64,000 nucleotides of DNA from Leptobrachium leishanense (taxonomy: Eukaryota > Chordata > Amphibia > Anura > Megophryidae): assembly GCA_009667805.1 (NCBI GenBank), contig CM019063.1, forward strand, positions 357,898,113 through 357,962,112. The letters run 5' to 3'. The notes beneath the pieces are model-generated. The model was not told the origin of the DNA, made no database searches, and was given only the letters and a program-made list of their open reading frames with translations. Position 1 is the stretch's first letter. Each line of letters opens with the position of its first letter. Below are positions 32,050 through 43,554 of the stretch, piece after piece. The position numbers and the translations under genes were made by a program.

Positions 32050-33982
32050 GGGACAGCTCTTGGGCACTTTTCCTTCATCCCCCAAACTAGAAAACAGACT
32101 CTGGGTTACGGTTACTCTGTCCTGGGAGAATTCCCGTAACCCGGTACAGCTCTATGCCTTAGTCGACTCTGGTGCTGCCGATAACTTTATCGACTTAGGC
32201 TTCGCTCGTAAACATGCTATACCCCTTGTTGAAAAGAGGACACCGCTACTCGTACAAGCCATTGATGGTAGACCCCTCGAAACCCCTTTTGTTTTGTTTG
32301 AAACTCAGAACATTTCTGTTGGGATAGGATTGTGTCATAAAGAGAACATGTTCTTCCATGCTATTACTTCCCCTTCCTATCCTATCGTACTCGGTTACCC
32401 CTGGTTAACCCGTCATAATCCTGTCATTGATTGGCGGGCCCGTCAGATAGCGAGGTGGGGCAAGGATTGTATGACTTCCTGCATTGAGATTCCCCTATCC
32501 GTCAATGTCTTGAATATACCTACAGCTCCTCCTCTGACCACTACCATTCCTACCCCATACTCTGACTTGGCACCTGTATTCGACAAAAGAGAGGCCGATA
32601 GGCTACCCCCACATCGTTCTTACGATTGCGCCATCGACCTTCTTCCTGGTACTACGCCTCCTAAAGGGGTTGTCTACCCTTTGTCTGTTAAAGAGCATAA
32701 GGTTTTGGAGGAATACATCACTGATTCTTTGAACAAAGGGTTTATTCGTCCTTCCTCCTCTCCCGCTGGGGCAGGATTTTTCTTTGTTCAGAAAAAGGAG
32801 GGTGATCTCAGGCCCTGCATTGACTATCGAGGGTTGAACAAGATCACCGTTAAAAACGCCTACCCCATTCCACTCATCCCCGAGCTCTTTGACCGTCTGA
32901 AACACTCCAAGATCTTTTCCAAATTGGATCTCAGAGGAGCGTACAACTTGATTAGAATCAAACACGGGGATGAGTGGAAAACCGCGTTCAACACCAGGTT
33001 AGGGCATTACGAATATCTGGTCATGCCCTTCGGTTTATGCAACGCTCCAGCAGTGTTCCAGGCATTCATTAATGATGTATTACGAGAATATACTCCCTGT
33101 TTTGTCGTGGTTTACCTTGATGATGTATTAATACATTCCCCTGATTTGAAAACCCACCCCGTACATGTACGACTCGTCTTATCCAAACTTTTGGCCAACG
33201 GTCTTTACTGTAAGCTAGAAAAGTGCTTATTTGATGTCCAACAGGTACAGTTTTTGGGTTATGTAATTTCTTCTTCCGGTTTCATGATGGACCCCAAAAA
33301 ACTGGAAGCCATTGTTCATTGGCCTCTTCCCAAGGGACTCAAGGCCATTCAAAGATTTATCGGCTTCGCTAATTATTATAGAAGGTTCATTAAGGGTTTC
33401 TCCTCCATTTTAGCACCCATTACAGCATTAACTAGAAAGGGAGGCGATACTCACAATTGGCCCTCCATTGCCCTGGAGGCTTTCGAAAGGTTGAAAACGG
33501 CTTTTTCCACTGCTCCTATACTCCACCACCCTGATCCTAATAGACCCTTCGTATTGGAGGTTGACGCCTCAGAAACTGGGGTTGGAGCTGTATTGTCCCA
33601 ACGTCCAGCTGACGATAAGCCTATGCAACCATGTGGGTTTTTCTCTAGAAAACTGTCCTCCACAGAGACCCGTTACGACATTGGGGACAGAGAACTGTTA
33701 GCTATTATATTGGCCTTAAAAGAATGGCGCCACCTCTTGGAGGGATCTACCTGTCCGTTTTCTATTATTACGGACCATAAGAATCTGATATACCTGTCCG
33801 AAGCCAAACGGTTGAATCCTAGACAAGCCCGATGGGCTCTTTTCCTTACCCGGTTTGATTTCATCATTTCTTACAGACCCGGGTCTAAAAATATTAAGGC
33901 TGATGCACTCTCTAGACAACACGAACCCTTATCCTCTCAAACATCAGCGCCCGTTCCCATAATTCCCGAAAAAAAATCCTAG
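32050..33982 (+). pseudogene. Gypsy pol part 1: protease, RT, RNase H
   Basis: The frame is open from about 32050 without a usable ATG, as expected for a gag-pol continuation. The protease is ALVDSGAADNFIDLG. RT carries GFIRPSSSPAGAGFFFVQKK, LRPCIDYRGLNKITVKNAYP, LVMPFGLCNAPAVFQ and VVYLDDVLIHS (YLDD active site). RNase H has VLEVDASETGVGAVLSQR, DRELLAIILALKEW and ITDHKNLIYL. It stops at TAG 33980 just after a run of eight A in CCCGAAAAAAAATCC. A one-base change there would restore the frame to the integrase part. Confidence 0.93.
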
Positions 33983-33987
33983 CCTCC

Positions 33988-35553
33988 TTGAGCACACAAA
34001 TTGAATCTCCATTTTGGAATCTCTTATTGTCCAAGCAGTCTCTAGCACCTCCATCCACACCTCCTAACAGACTATTTGTTCCCCCCTCTGAGGTACCTAC
34101 AGTATTACGTTTCTTTCATGAGTCTAAATTTGCGGGGCATTTCGGAGTCAAAAAGACCCTAGACTTGATTAAAAGAGACCTTTGGTGGCCTACCCTTCCT
34201 AAGGATGTAAAGGATTATGTGACCACCTGTTTGGTTTGTACCCATTGTAAATCCTCTCGTCTTAGCCCTACTGGCCTTCTCCAGCCTCTGCCTGTTCCTG
34301 AGTGTCCGTGGTCCCATGTTGCTATGGATTTCCTGGTAGAGTTAACCCCTTCTCTTGGCCATACAGTGATTTTTGTGGTTGTGGATCGCTTCTCTAAAAT
34401 GGCACACTTTATTCCCTTAAAGAAACTCCCCTCCTCAAGTGAACTGGCACTAATCTTCACTAAAGAAATATTTAGACTGCATGGTATTCCGAAAGTCCTT
34501 GTTTCTGACCGCGGCTCTCAGTTTATCTCGAAGTTTTGGAGAGGGTTCTGTCACCAGTTGGGTGTGAAACTGTCCTTTTCCTCCGCGTACCACCCACAGA
34601 CGAACGGACTAGCCGAAAGAACCAATCAAGCACTTGAGACTTATTTGAGATGCTTTATTGCAGACACACAGGACGATTGGGTTACTTTATTACCATGGGC
34701 GGAGTTTGCGTATAACAATGCTACATCACAATCGACCAAGTATTCTCCCTTTGAAATAGTTACTGGCAGGCATCCCACCATTTTTCCATCCTCGTTCTCG
34801 CCCCAGAATATTCCTGCCCTGGAGGAACATCTAGCCAATCTCCGTGTTATATGGGAGAGAACTAAGGTGAATCTTGAGTCCGCTTCTTTGATTCAGAAAC
34901 GATCGGCTGATCGCAAGCGCAGACCCCCGCCGGTTTACCATGTAGGTGACAGGGTCTGGCTCAGCACACGCCACATCCGATTAAAGGTTCCGTCCATGAA
35001 ATTTGCACCTCGATTTATTGGTCCTTATACAATACTTCGACGTATCAATCCGGTGTCTTACGCACTGCGGTTGCCCATCTCCTTGCGTATTCCCAACTCC
35101 TTTCATGTTTCTTTGTTGAAGCCACTCTCGTGCAACCGTTTTACTCGCCCTGACTCTCCTCCTCCTCCCGTGGTGGTGGACGGGACTCCCGAGTATGAAA
35201 TCGAATCCATCCTGGATTCTCGTCGTCTTCGTCGACATTTACAGTACCTGGTTCATTGGTCTGGTTATGGCCCCGCGGATCGCACATGGGTTGCTTCACG
35301 TGACGTTCATGCTCCACGATTGGTCGCCGCCTTTCATCGTCGGTTCCCCGATCGACCGGCTCCTGGCCGCCCGGTGGGCGTCCCTCACGGTGGGGGTGCT
35401 GTCATGCCTCACCGCCGCTGGCCGGCCCGGCGCTCCCCCTTGCGGCTCCGGGGTCGGCGTCTCCTTCACCTCCGTCTCTGCGCTGTATGCGCGCGCCGCT
35501 GGCGTTCCCTAGTTACCTCTCCCGGCGGCGCGACGTCACAGCTCCCCATGTGA
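33988..35553 (+). pseudogene. Gypsy pol part 2: integrase with chromodomain
   Basis: A frame of about 520 codons encodes the integrase zinc finger (HESKFAGHFGVKKTL...CLVCTHCK), the catalytic core (MDFLVELTPSLGHT, VSDRGSQFISKFW, QTNGLAERTNQ: D,D,E) and a C-terminal DNA-binding region (HVGDRVWLSTRHI-like, KFAPRFIGPYTILRRI). The chromodomain is YEIESILDSRRL...YLVHWSGYGPADRTWV. The frame runs about 150 bases into the 3' LTR. No internal stop is seen, so this half looks functional apart from being out of frame with part 1. Confidence 0.93.
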
Positions 35554-36131
35554 CCTCCATGAACCAATCAGCAAGCAGGGCGCTAGATTTAAACCTGCTT
35601 TCCCCATTTCTCAGTGCCCTTTCGTGGTTTTAGCTTCCTAGACCGTTTGGTGCTATTTTCTGTGATTCCTATTTGACTTTCTGTGCATGACCTGGCTTTT
35701 GGCGACCGACTCTGAATATCTCCGTATCCCACTGACCCGGCTATTGTGTTTGATGCTGCATTTGGTTTTTCCCTGTGAACTGATCTGGTTTACTACCCAC
35801 TATCACTTAACCCAGCCACTTTAAGGACTGGTATTGTGATTAGTGTTCGGGGTTTTCCTGGTTACCTGTGTATCTACCTTGCTTATTATTTGACTTACGC
35901 GTACAAGCTTGACGTACACTCTCTGGTGCTGCTTACTGTCCTGTTTATATACCAGCCACCCTAAGGACTGGTTTCTATCCTCCTGGCTTACGTCCCTGCC
36001 TTATAGGTTCACTCCTAGCTACTGCGTAACCCAGCCAAGATTAAGGACTGGTATCGTATTTAGGGTTCCTACCTCCTGTTCCGCCTTAGGGCTGACCATA
36101 GCTACCTACGGGTACGTGTGTCCGCCTGACA
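35400..36131 (+). repeat. Gypsy 3' LTR
   Basis: 732 bp, same length and ends as the 5' LTR, preceded by a G-rich tract GGTGGGGGTGC acting as polypurine tract. It is followed by the CTTTG duplication at 36132-36136. Confidence 0.95.
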
Positions 36132-36289
36132 CTTTGGCAGTGGATACTTAGGTCATTAGCATCAGCTAAGACTGTGTTGGCATTCATGAACGCTGGTCAT
36201 TATGTTGGGACGTGACCAATGCTACAGTGGTGATATTTCTTTCAGTGGGGGCTAATTTTCCACAGGGTGGGGTGTTATATGTCATAACA

Positions 36290-36545
36290 GCAGGACATAC
36301 TAGAAAACTAGAGAAATCTCAATGTATCCTTGCTGGTAAAATACTATATAAATAAATAATATTAACATCACTGCTCTGCTGTGGAGGCATGGGTTCGATC
36401 CCAGCAAGAGCACCTCTCCAGTAAGTGTCCTTAGGCAAGACACCTAACAGTACATACTCTCCACCCAGGACATACTTGAAAACTAGAGAAATCTCAATGT
36501 ATTCTTCCTGGTAAAATCCTTTCTCAAAAAAAATAAATATATATA
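36290..36545. repeat. tRNA-derived SINE (V-SINE-like) plus a second 3' tail copy
   Basis: 36361-36540 contains GGGTTCGATCCCAG, a pol III B-box as in tRNA-derived SINEs. It is followed by AGTGTCCTTAGGCAAGACAC, which resembles the conserved core of vertebrate V-SINEs. The 3' tail GAGAAATCTCAATGTAT(C/T)CTT, CCTGGTAAAAT is also found just upstream at 36300-36350, so two tails lie in tandem. The A-box end is degenerate. Confidence 0.7.
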
Positions 36546-37764
36546 TATAAGGTTAATTTTCATATTTGTAGATTGGGTGTCAAAAACATAAATGACCACT
36601 TGGGGGCACACTTTGCTTTCAATTTACCTTGTCTTCAAAGAAACTTCATAGGACATAATACTTTTCAGACTAGAGATTTTTATACTTGTACATAATACCA
36701 ACAAAACAAAACAGCAAATACCAACACCATGTACCTAATGTGTGCAAAACATAGAAGGATTGCACTTTGAAGTGATTAAAAAGCATAATGTTGCTAGCAA
36801 CTACACTGATGATTATTCGTATAATTGTACAATCTATCCTATAGTGGTAACCAAAACCTCTAGAACAGGTACCTCAACCCCCCTCAGATATTTCTGAACT
36901 ACATCTTTCATGATTCTTACCCATCTATTGCATTGAAAGAATTCTGTGAATTGTAGCTAATCAACATCCGGGAGGTCAGATTTGGAGATCTGCTCTAGAA
37001 TCTGATAATCCTAAATATAATATACACTGAAAATAAAAAAGTTTATGGTTTTCTTATTTATGTTGGGGCAAATTTTTTTATATGGTTTTGGATCTGTTAT
37101 AAAGATATTTTTATTACTTTAACACATGGTGGGTTTCAGCTGTTAGATTTTATTACATCTAATTATAGGACTTTTGAATTTAATTATGTATTTAAATATA
37201 CAACTAATATAAATTGCTGCGTTCGGCAAAGAAAAAAGCTTTGTTGTTTTAAAATAAATTAGGAATCTAAAGATTTCACCAAAACAATCCTAAAACAAAA
37301 ATTAGAATAACTGTTGAATAAATATTTAATTAAAACAGGTAATATGTTTTACATTGAAACCTATGGGATTTGCCTGTTTAAACCTGTTGAACTGAACCAA
37401 CGAAAATCAGGCCATTTCACTGACATTTCGGTGGTGTTTGGCGTTCTCTTAACCATTACTTCTCTATGGAAAATTTTACTGCCACCGAACTGCACCATGG
37501 CGAACTGAACCACTAAAAATCAGGGCATTTCACTGAGATTTCAGTGGTGTTTGGCGATCTCTGAATAGATTATTTTGTATGGCTGGTATTTTTATTTTAG
37601 TACTGGCTGTATTTTATTTTAGTGCCAGCTGGTATTTTAATTGTAGTACTGGCTGTAATTTATTTTGGTACGGGCTGTATTTTATTTTAGTATGACTGGT
37701 AATTTCATTTTATTATAGTACCAGCTGGTATTTTTATTGTAGCACGACTGATAATATATATATA
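36546..37764. other. Non-coding DNA with old repeat fragments
   Basis: No gene seen. 36890-37010 (GAACTACATCTTTCATGATTC...GAATTGTAGCTAATCAACAT) resembles a common vertebrate MITE whose ends are mirrored ACTACA/TGTAG motifs. 37280-37560 is similar to 41800-41980 (TTTACATTGAAACCTATGGGATT, then ATTTCACTGACATTTC). 37570-37740 has a loose repeat of TACTGGCTGTATTTTATTTT. Confidence 0.5.
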
Positions 37765-38514
37765 CCGTATATACTCGCATATAAGCCGAGTTTTTTTACT
37801 CCGATTTTGAGTAAAAAAACCGCGATTCGGCTTATACGCGAGTCAAGGTATCCCGGTAGGCTGTGCTCCAATTTAGAAAGCCTGCTGCTACAGCGTGCCT
37901 CCCAGCTACTTATCACGAGGCTGGAAACGGCCGCGGCTGTGTGCGACGCACGATGATGTCATCATGCTGGAGGGGGTGGCGCCAGTGCAGCGTGCCGTTC
38001 CCGGCCTCGAGATATGTAGCTGGGAGGCATGCTACAGCAGCAGGCTGGACCTTCGTAATGGAGGCTGGACCTTCGTACGACGTCCCCGCGGGACTGAAAG
38101 AACAGAAGAGGCCAATGCCCTGGAGCAAGCTAGATGCAGTCGCAGGCCAGGGCAGCTGTAAAAAAAAATTCTATTCCGGTGACTCGTTTTTCAATATCAT
38201 ATCGGAGGACAGGCAAGAGGCAGGATGACAGAGAGCACTCTCCGAGTGCCGAGTTGATGGTGAGTAACAGTTGCACTGTGATACACTCATACACACCGCA
38301 TATTACTGTGAGTTTTATTGCTATGGAGCTCTGTGATACGCTCATACACACCGCACAATCTTGTGAGTTTTATTGCTGTGGATTTCTCTTTGCCAGTGGC
38401 TGCTGCATTTCCCACTTAGGTTTATACGCGAGTCAATAAGTTTTCACAGGTTTTTTGGGAAAAAGTAGGGGGGTCGGCTTATACACGGGTCGGCTTATAC
38501 CCGAGTATATACGG
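37765..38514. mobile_element. 750-bp TIR element with CCGTATATACTCG ends and TA duplication
   Basis: The ends CCGTATATACTCGCATATAA and TTATACCCGAGTATATACGG are inverted copies. TA flanks both sides (37763-37764, 38515-38516), as in Tc1/mariner-type insertions. Sub-terminal inverted motifs GGCTTATACGCGAGTCAA and TTATACGCGAGTCAATAA lie inward. The interior (37860-38400) contains mirrored AGCTGGGAGGC and CCTCCCAGCTAC blocks and no transposase. It is non-autonomous. Confidence 0.85.
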
Positions 38515-38849
38515 TATATATAAATATATATATATATATTATCCAAAAGTCCAGCAATACCTTTCAAAATAAAACAGCAAAAGGAGAGGTGCTAGGCCTG
38601 TATGCAATATAGAAAATTCAACAGATGGCCACACTCAATCAAAAAATTAAATAATTAAAGCATATTTTAAAAAAAGCCGACGATTCGGCTCTTAGGAGCC
38701 ATTATCAAGCTTGAACCTTGATAATGGCTCCTAAGAGAACCGAAACGTCAGGACTTGCTATTTAAATATGCTTTATTCAATTTTGTTATTTTATTTTATT
38801 TTTGATTGAATGTGGCCATCTGTTGGATGTCATATATATATAAAATCGG

Positions 38850-39560
38850 CCCTGAAAACACCGCGCGAACAGCTGTTGCGCTACAAAGAAAAGAAAAACA
38901 CCACACGGATCCCTCTAGTTGTTTCCTACAACCCAACTCTAGAGAGAATTCGCAAAATCAAAGATCTGCAGCCACTGGTCACAGAGGACCCTGCGCTCAA
39001 AGAAATATTCCCACAGCCCCCCTTACTGGCATTCAAGCAACACCTGAGGCAAAAACTGGTCCGCAGCAAACTCGGTCAGGAACAGGACGTCATACAGAAT
39101 GGGACCAAACGCTGTAACAAACCCCGCTGCAAACTGTGCCAACATATATGTGACAGCAGCACTGCGTGGCACAATAATGCCACTCACAACATCAAGGGCT
39201 CCTACCTTTGCACATCGGCAAATGTGGTATATATGATCCAGTGCATGGCGTGTGAAGGGCTGCTATATTGGTGAAACCAGCCTTAAACTAAATCTCAGGA
39301 TGAACCAGCACAGACACTCCATCAGGAACCACCAGGAAAATACATATTGTACCCCAGTGGGGCATCACTTCAATCTAGCAGGCCACTCCATCCAAAACCT
39401 CAAAATTAAAATCCTCAAAAGGCCATTTTAAAGATCACCGGGAACGCAAAACATGAAATGAAAATGATCACATATTTCAACAGTATAAAACAAGGATTTA
39501 ATGTACATTCGGGTTTTTAACCCACTATAATAACGTCACATAATATTCATAATTCTGGTT
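38850..39560 (+). pseudogene. Penelope-like protein C-terminus: zinc linker and GIY-YIG endonuclease
   Basis: The frame starts in PREQLLRYKEKKNTTRIPLV, passes VVSYNPTLERIRKI, and has the linker cysteines CNKPRCKLCQHIC. The endonuclease follows: VVYMIQCMACEG, then, after a one-base frameshift at about 39270, CYIGETSLKLNLRMNQHRHS, which is the GIY-YIG/R-loop signature. A further frameshift near 39450 precedes EMKMITYFNSIKQGFNVHSG. The YIGE motif and Arg residues would nick DNA to start insertion. The RT core is absent, so the copy is dead. Confidence 0.8.
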
Positions 39561-39840
39561 GGGGCTTGGTATTCTCTCTTTTTTTTATTATTTTATTATT
39601 TTTCTGTGTCTTCTCCATACCCACTGTTATGTGTTTTTTGGGTTTTTTTTGTTAGTTTTGTTCCCTTTGAAGTGGACATGATTTCATCACTGTTGTCTTA
39701 TGTGCCTGAGACAATTAAATGCTGTTTTTTCAGTCCCCCCCTCTGACCATGCCATTTGGCGATGTACAGCATCTAACACCCCCAACTGTGCGCCCTATGA
39801 ATGTCCCAATGTTTAATTCTACCATCCTGATCAGTAAGCT

Positions 39841-39917
39841 TCTATACCTGACGAAGGGAGGATCACTCTCGAAAGCTTGTACTTTAAATGTAACGTTAGT
39901 CCAATAAAAAAGGTATC
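39841..39917 (+). ncRNA. Hammerhead-ribozyme-like motif at the Penelope-like element end
   Basis: CTGACGA (39848-39854) fits the CUGANGA core. GGGAG and CTCTC then pair around a GATCA loop (stem II), followed immediately by GAAA (39871-39874) and a GTC (39899-39901) that could be the cleavage triplet. Penelope-like elements are known to carry hammerhead motifs in their terminal repeats. Stem III is poor and stem I (TATACC with GGTATC) is displaced by several bases, so activity is uncertain. Confidence 0.4.
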
Positions 39918-39956
39918 ACTACAGACTGCTATACTCGTGATATATATATATATATA

Positions 39957-41783
39957 CCGTGTTTCCCTGAAAATAAGACACTGTCTTATATTTTTTTGGA
40001 CCCCAAAAATCACACTAGGTCTTATTTTCGGGGGTAGGTCTTATATTTAAATTTTTTTAATGCACAACATACATTTACTCAATTACAATCATGTCATCTT
40101 CTTCTGGAACATCGTCATAACTCTCCAAATCCTGAATTCTGGCCTTATTTTCTTGTAACTCCATTTCCTTTAGAACCATTGACCCCAATCTTTCATGCCT
40201 AGCAATAGAGCTCTCTTTAAATGAACAGTTCTTGTCCAAGTAGCCTGCTTGTAGTGCATTGGCAACACAGGTGTCAGTGATTTTATCCCAGGAATTCTTC
40301 ACCCAAGTCACAACCTCTTGAAGGCCAGGCTTCACAAAGTTTCCACGCTGATTTCTCTCCATATTCTATGTTCAATGAAATCATTGATTTCCACGTGCAA
40401 GTGATCCTTGAATGGCTTGTTTATTGCAATATCCAGAGTCTGGAGATAGGCAGTCATTCCTGCAGGAATCATTATTTGATCTATTCTTCTCTCTGCAAGG
40501 AAGTTCTTCATGTCTTTAGCGCGGTGAGTGCTGGCTGAATCCCAGACTAGCAGGCCTCTTTGACCACCTCGCAAAATAAGTGGCAGCATTAAATCGACCC
40601 ACTTCCTTATAACTGCTTGTGTGCACCAGGCTTTTTCTGTTTCAAGAACATAAATCCCTGAAACACGTTCTATCTTATCTTTTTTGCCCTTATTGATGAT
40701 TAGTGGTGTGACTTCCTGTCCATCCAGACGAATTGCCAAAATACAGGTAACGCGTGCACTTTCGTAACCAGTGGAGGGAATGTAGATTGACGAGGCACCC
40801 ATCTGGTTTATTGTTGTTTGAGATCCTTGGCCCAGAAACACTGCAGTTTCATCCATGGCAATCATGTTGGAGAGTTGGTATTTAGAAAAGTCGATGCCAT
40901 CAACAAAGGACTTGAATGCAAGTGCACGTTTAACAATTTCAGCATCTTCCAGCTTGAACAGTGTTGTCGATCTTCTTAGAGACAGTTCATAATGCTGGAG
41001 GAAGTTATCCAGCCAATGTTGTGATGCTTTGAAATCTTCTGGGGATATATCTAACTTTGGTGCCATTTCAAGGGCAAATGCTTGAATATCAGCCCTGCGC
41101 ACAACCAAAGCATTTGCTCTCCTCTCAGCAATCCATTCACAGGTGATGTCTTCCAAATCTGTAAATAATGTTGACCGGCCTGATCCACACTTGCGCTTCT
41201 TAGCATTTCCCACATCCACCTGTTGACTGAGGTTACTGTAATGTGGTCGCCATTTTCGCACCAATCGGAGATCCAGCATCTTCTCTTTGCAGTAAGCTGT
41301 AAGATTCTTGCCAATCGAGTCCTCTACAATTCCTTTCTTCTACTCGACGGAATAGCTCTTTCTTTTTGCACTCATCTTCTCTGGGGGTCAAAATACCGGT
41401 ATGTTTCACTAGCGATTCCTCACAGGCGGTGTGTATCTGGTATCACTCCGCCTGTGACAGAAGCCGGCGCTAGAGGAAGCAGCTCTGCTTCCTCCACTGC
41501 CTCCTCACTTTCTCTGGCGCCGGTATTGCTCCCCTGCACAGCCATGCAATCCATCCTGCTGCACATAACCCGCAAAATACGAGCTTTGCCATGAAGGGAA
41601 TCGCAATCCTACGCAGCATACATACGGTAATGCAGCCTCTGGCGCCGGAAAATCTCCCCCGCGGCTCCGCAACTTGGTCTCGACTAGGTCTTATTTTCGG
41701 GGGTAGGTCTTATATTTTGCGTAGATATGAAAAACCCACTAGGTCCTATTTTCGGGGTAGGTCCTATTTTCGGGGAAACACGG
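39957..41783 (-). mobile_element. pogo/Tigger-type transposon with CCGTGTTTCC ends
   Basis: The termini CCGTGTTTCCCTGAAAATAA and TTTTCGGGGAAACACGG are inverted copies and are flanked by TA (39955-39956, 41784-41785). The sub-terminal motif TAGGTCTTATTTTCGGGG(G)TAGG appears once near the left end and three times near the right end (41685-41775), perhaps transposase-binding sites. The interior encodes a pogo-type transposase on the minus strand. Confidence 0.9.
40075..41375 (-). pseudogene. pogo-type DDE transposase with one nonsense and one frameshift
   Basis: An ATG at 41375 starts MSAKRKSYSVE, followed by an in-frame TAG (41340-41342). The frame continues through a helix-turn-helix region into LVRKWRPHYSNL. 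A CENP-B-type second HTH follows (ITCEWIAERRANALVVRRAD, ASQHWLDNFLQHYELSLRR). The catalytic core has MIAMDETAVFLGQ (Asp), LLVWDSASTHRAKDM (Asp) and AYLQTLDIAINKPFKDHL (third Asp, pogo DDxD style). At about 40360 the frame shifts and continues as GNFVKPGLQEVVTWVKNSWD to an acidic tail ending at 40075. Only these two lesions are visible, so inactivation is fairly recent. Confidence 0.87.
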
Positions 41784-41799
41784 TATCTTAGACTTTTTG

Positions 41800-42240
41800 C
41801 TGCAAATGAAAACAATGAACGTAAACAGTTGCTAAAACATTTACTAAAAACTGGGAATATTTTTTACATTGAAACCTATGGGATTCACCTGTTTAAAGCT
41901 GTTGAACGAACCACCGAAAATATGGGCGTTTCACTGACATTTCAGTGCTGTTCTGCATTCTCTGAATAGATTACTCATAGACAGGTAGTGGTTAGTTAAA
42001 CAAGTGTAAGTGAAACGGTATAATGAATTGATCTGGATAAACAAAATCAATTTTATACCGTTTCGTTTCATTCTGAATCCATTCATTTTTCGGACAATTT
42101 CAGACCAATCAATTTGTTTTCCGGACCGTTTCAGACAGTTTCGGATGGAGTCGATTTGGTTTTACGGAAGCACTTCCGAAGAACGAAACAGTAAATTTTG
42201 TCTCAATTTTTTAATAAAAACTAAATAAAACACACATGTC
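41800..42240. repeat. Two interspersed repeat fragments
   Basis: 41800-41980 matches 37280-37560 (GTTGCTAAAACATTTACTAA, TTTACATTGAAACCTATGGG, CTGACATTTCAGTG). 42010-42240 has TTCGGA/CCGTTTC-rich DNA like the end of 2601-3110, finishing in AATAAAACACACATGTCTAA. No coding content. Confidence 0.55.
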
Positions 42241-43554
42241 TAATGCCAATATGCCCTCATTTAAATATCCGATCAGAAAAATGGCCAAATTATGGTCGAA
42301 AAAGCTGCAGATTTTGGCAGTGGAGCTAAATTACATGTTTACTTTTGCATACTTAAATTCAAGGCTTTTCATGGGATTGCCTACAGTAAATAGGTGCTTT
42401 TAGAATATTGTATACCTCTACACACCCTGACCACTTGTATATTTTGAAGTGATCAGTTTATGTGGATTGCCCCTCTCTCCCTTCCAGGACCATCTGGCTA
42501 GAAATGTTGTGTGAAGCGGTGGAGTTTCCATCACCTCACACAAGTGTCCCCAGGTAGTTGGAATTTCTAATTTTCCAGCTGCTGGTAACCAATTCAGGTC
42601 ACCAATGATGTCAGCATGCCATACGTACTGACATTGTTCTTTCTCAGGCCCCCCACAATAGCAAGTTTCCTGGGGGAAACGGCCATTGGAGTGTTGCTGC
42701 ATGTGCATGCTGCTCCAATTCATCATTCTATGCAGGTGTTACAGAATTTGTGTAAATCTGAGCGATGCGCAATTTGAATATCCTATGCATATGGCCTTCT
42801 ACACCTCTTGTTTCCATCCTATGTCCATTTATCTGTATCTCGTTCCCTTTCGTTATTATAAATGCACGACAGGAAAATCTATGACACAGTACTTTACATT
42901 TTAATTTGGGGTGTAACTCCATTAACTTTGTTTAGGCAGCACCTTCCTCAATAGTTTTTTCCAAGGGGCCCTTTAAGATAATGAAACAAAATGTCTTTGT
43001 AGCCAATATTTGTCCTCACACAACAGAACATTGTTTTACTAAAAGAAATGAATAATGTTTATAATTTCTTGGTAGATATTGTAAGTTATAACTTGGCTGA
43101 GCTGAAATCCGAGGCTCTCTCATAACAGATCTTCATTCTTTGGAAACCATGAGATGATTCAGCTGTTTGGGATACACATTAATTCCAAGAGCAGTGGTAT
43201 AGTAGTCCATAATACTTGTTTATAAGAAGATGACTGTGATGGTTGCCAGACATACCCTCAATCCTTTTGTCTGAGTTTTTTTTATCCTACTTAGTTGGAC
43301 TAGAGCCGCCAACCCCATGTGCCTCAGTTCCCAGACTTTTCTGTATCTTAGAAGGATTCAGCTTAGACTAGAACTAATAAGGTGTGCAATTAGTTTCGCT
43401 CCAAATACAAATTCGGATGAAATTCACCATTCTCGTATTTCGGGAGCATTTCCAAAAACAAAATATCGTACATCTGAAAAATTCTGGATCGATCCAAAAT
43501 TTCGGTGCGATTCAGATCGATTCGCAATATGAATGATTCGGATCTGATACAGGG
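42241..43554. other. Intergenic DNA downstream of the FoxD-type gene
   Basis: No convincing gene. 43390-43540 has the CGAATTC/TTCGGA-rich repeat character seen elsewhere (TTCGGATGAAATTCACC, GATTCGGATC). The rest looks single copy. A 102-codon open frame on the minus strand at 42418-42726 has no recognisable domain and I do not call it. Confidence 0.45.

Larger units (their letters stand above)
30363..36131 (+). mobile_element. Full-length chromodomain Gypsy retrotransposon with intact LTRs
   Basis: Two 732-bp LTRs (TGTCATGCCTCACCGCCGC to CCGCCTGACA) bound a 4.3-kb interior. The 5-bp target duplication CTTTG is perfect on both sides (30358-30362, 36132-36136). The LTRs differ at about six positions by eye, so the insertion is young. 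Gag, protease, RT, RNase H, integrase and chromodomain are in canonical order. At least four lesions break the normally continuous frame. Confidence 0.96.
38541..39945 (+). mobile_element. Penelope-like retroelement, 5'-truncated copy 1
   Basis: The left part (38541-38830) has CAGCAATACCTTTCAA and a near-palindrome around 38672-38752 built from CTTGATAATGGCTCCTAAGAG and its complement next to CCGAAACGTC. The middle encodes the linker and GIY-YIG endonuclease of a Penelope-like protein. The right end carries a hammerhead-like core and AATAAA. It lacks the RT core domain. Confidence 0.75.

Noticed and set aside
31870..33990. Programmed frameshift or readthrough in the Gypsy gag-pol
   Set aside because: The breaks are at irregular places (a TAG, shifts around the knuckle, an eight-A run) and this chromovirus group normally has one continuous frame; ordinary lesions or read errors are simpler.
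36391..36404. tRNA gene
   Set aside because: Only a B-box-like motif in a SINE; no cloverleaf with anticodon arm is evident.
42418..42726. 102-codon minus-strand ORF downstream of the FoxD-type gene
   Set aside because: No motif, no splice-site logic and no similarity that I recognise; length is within chance expectation.
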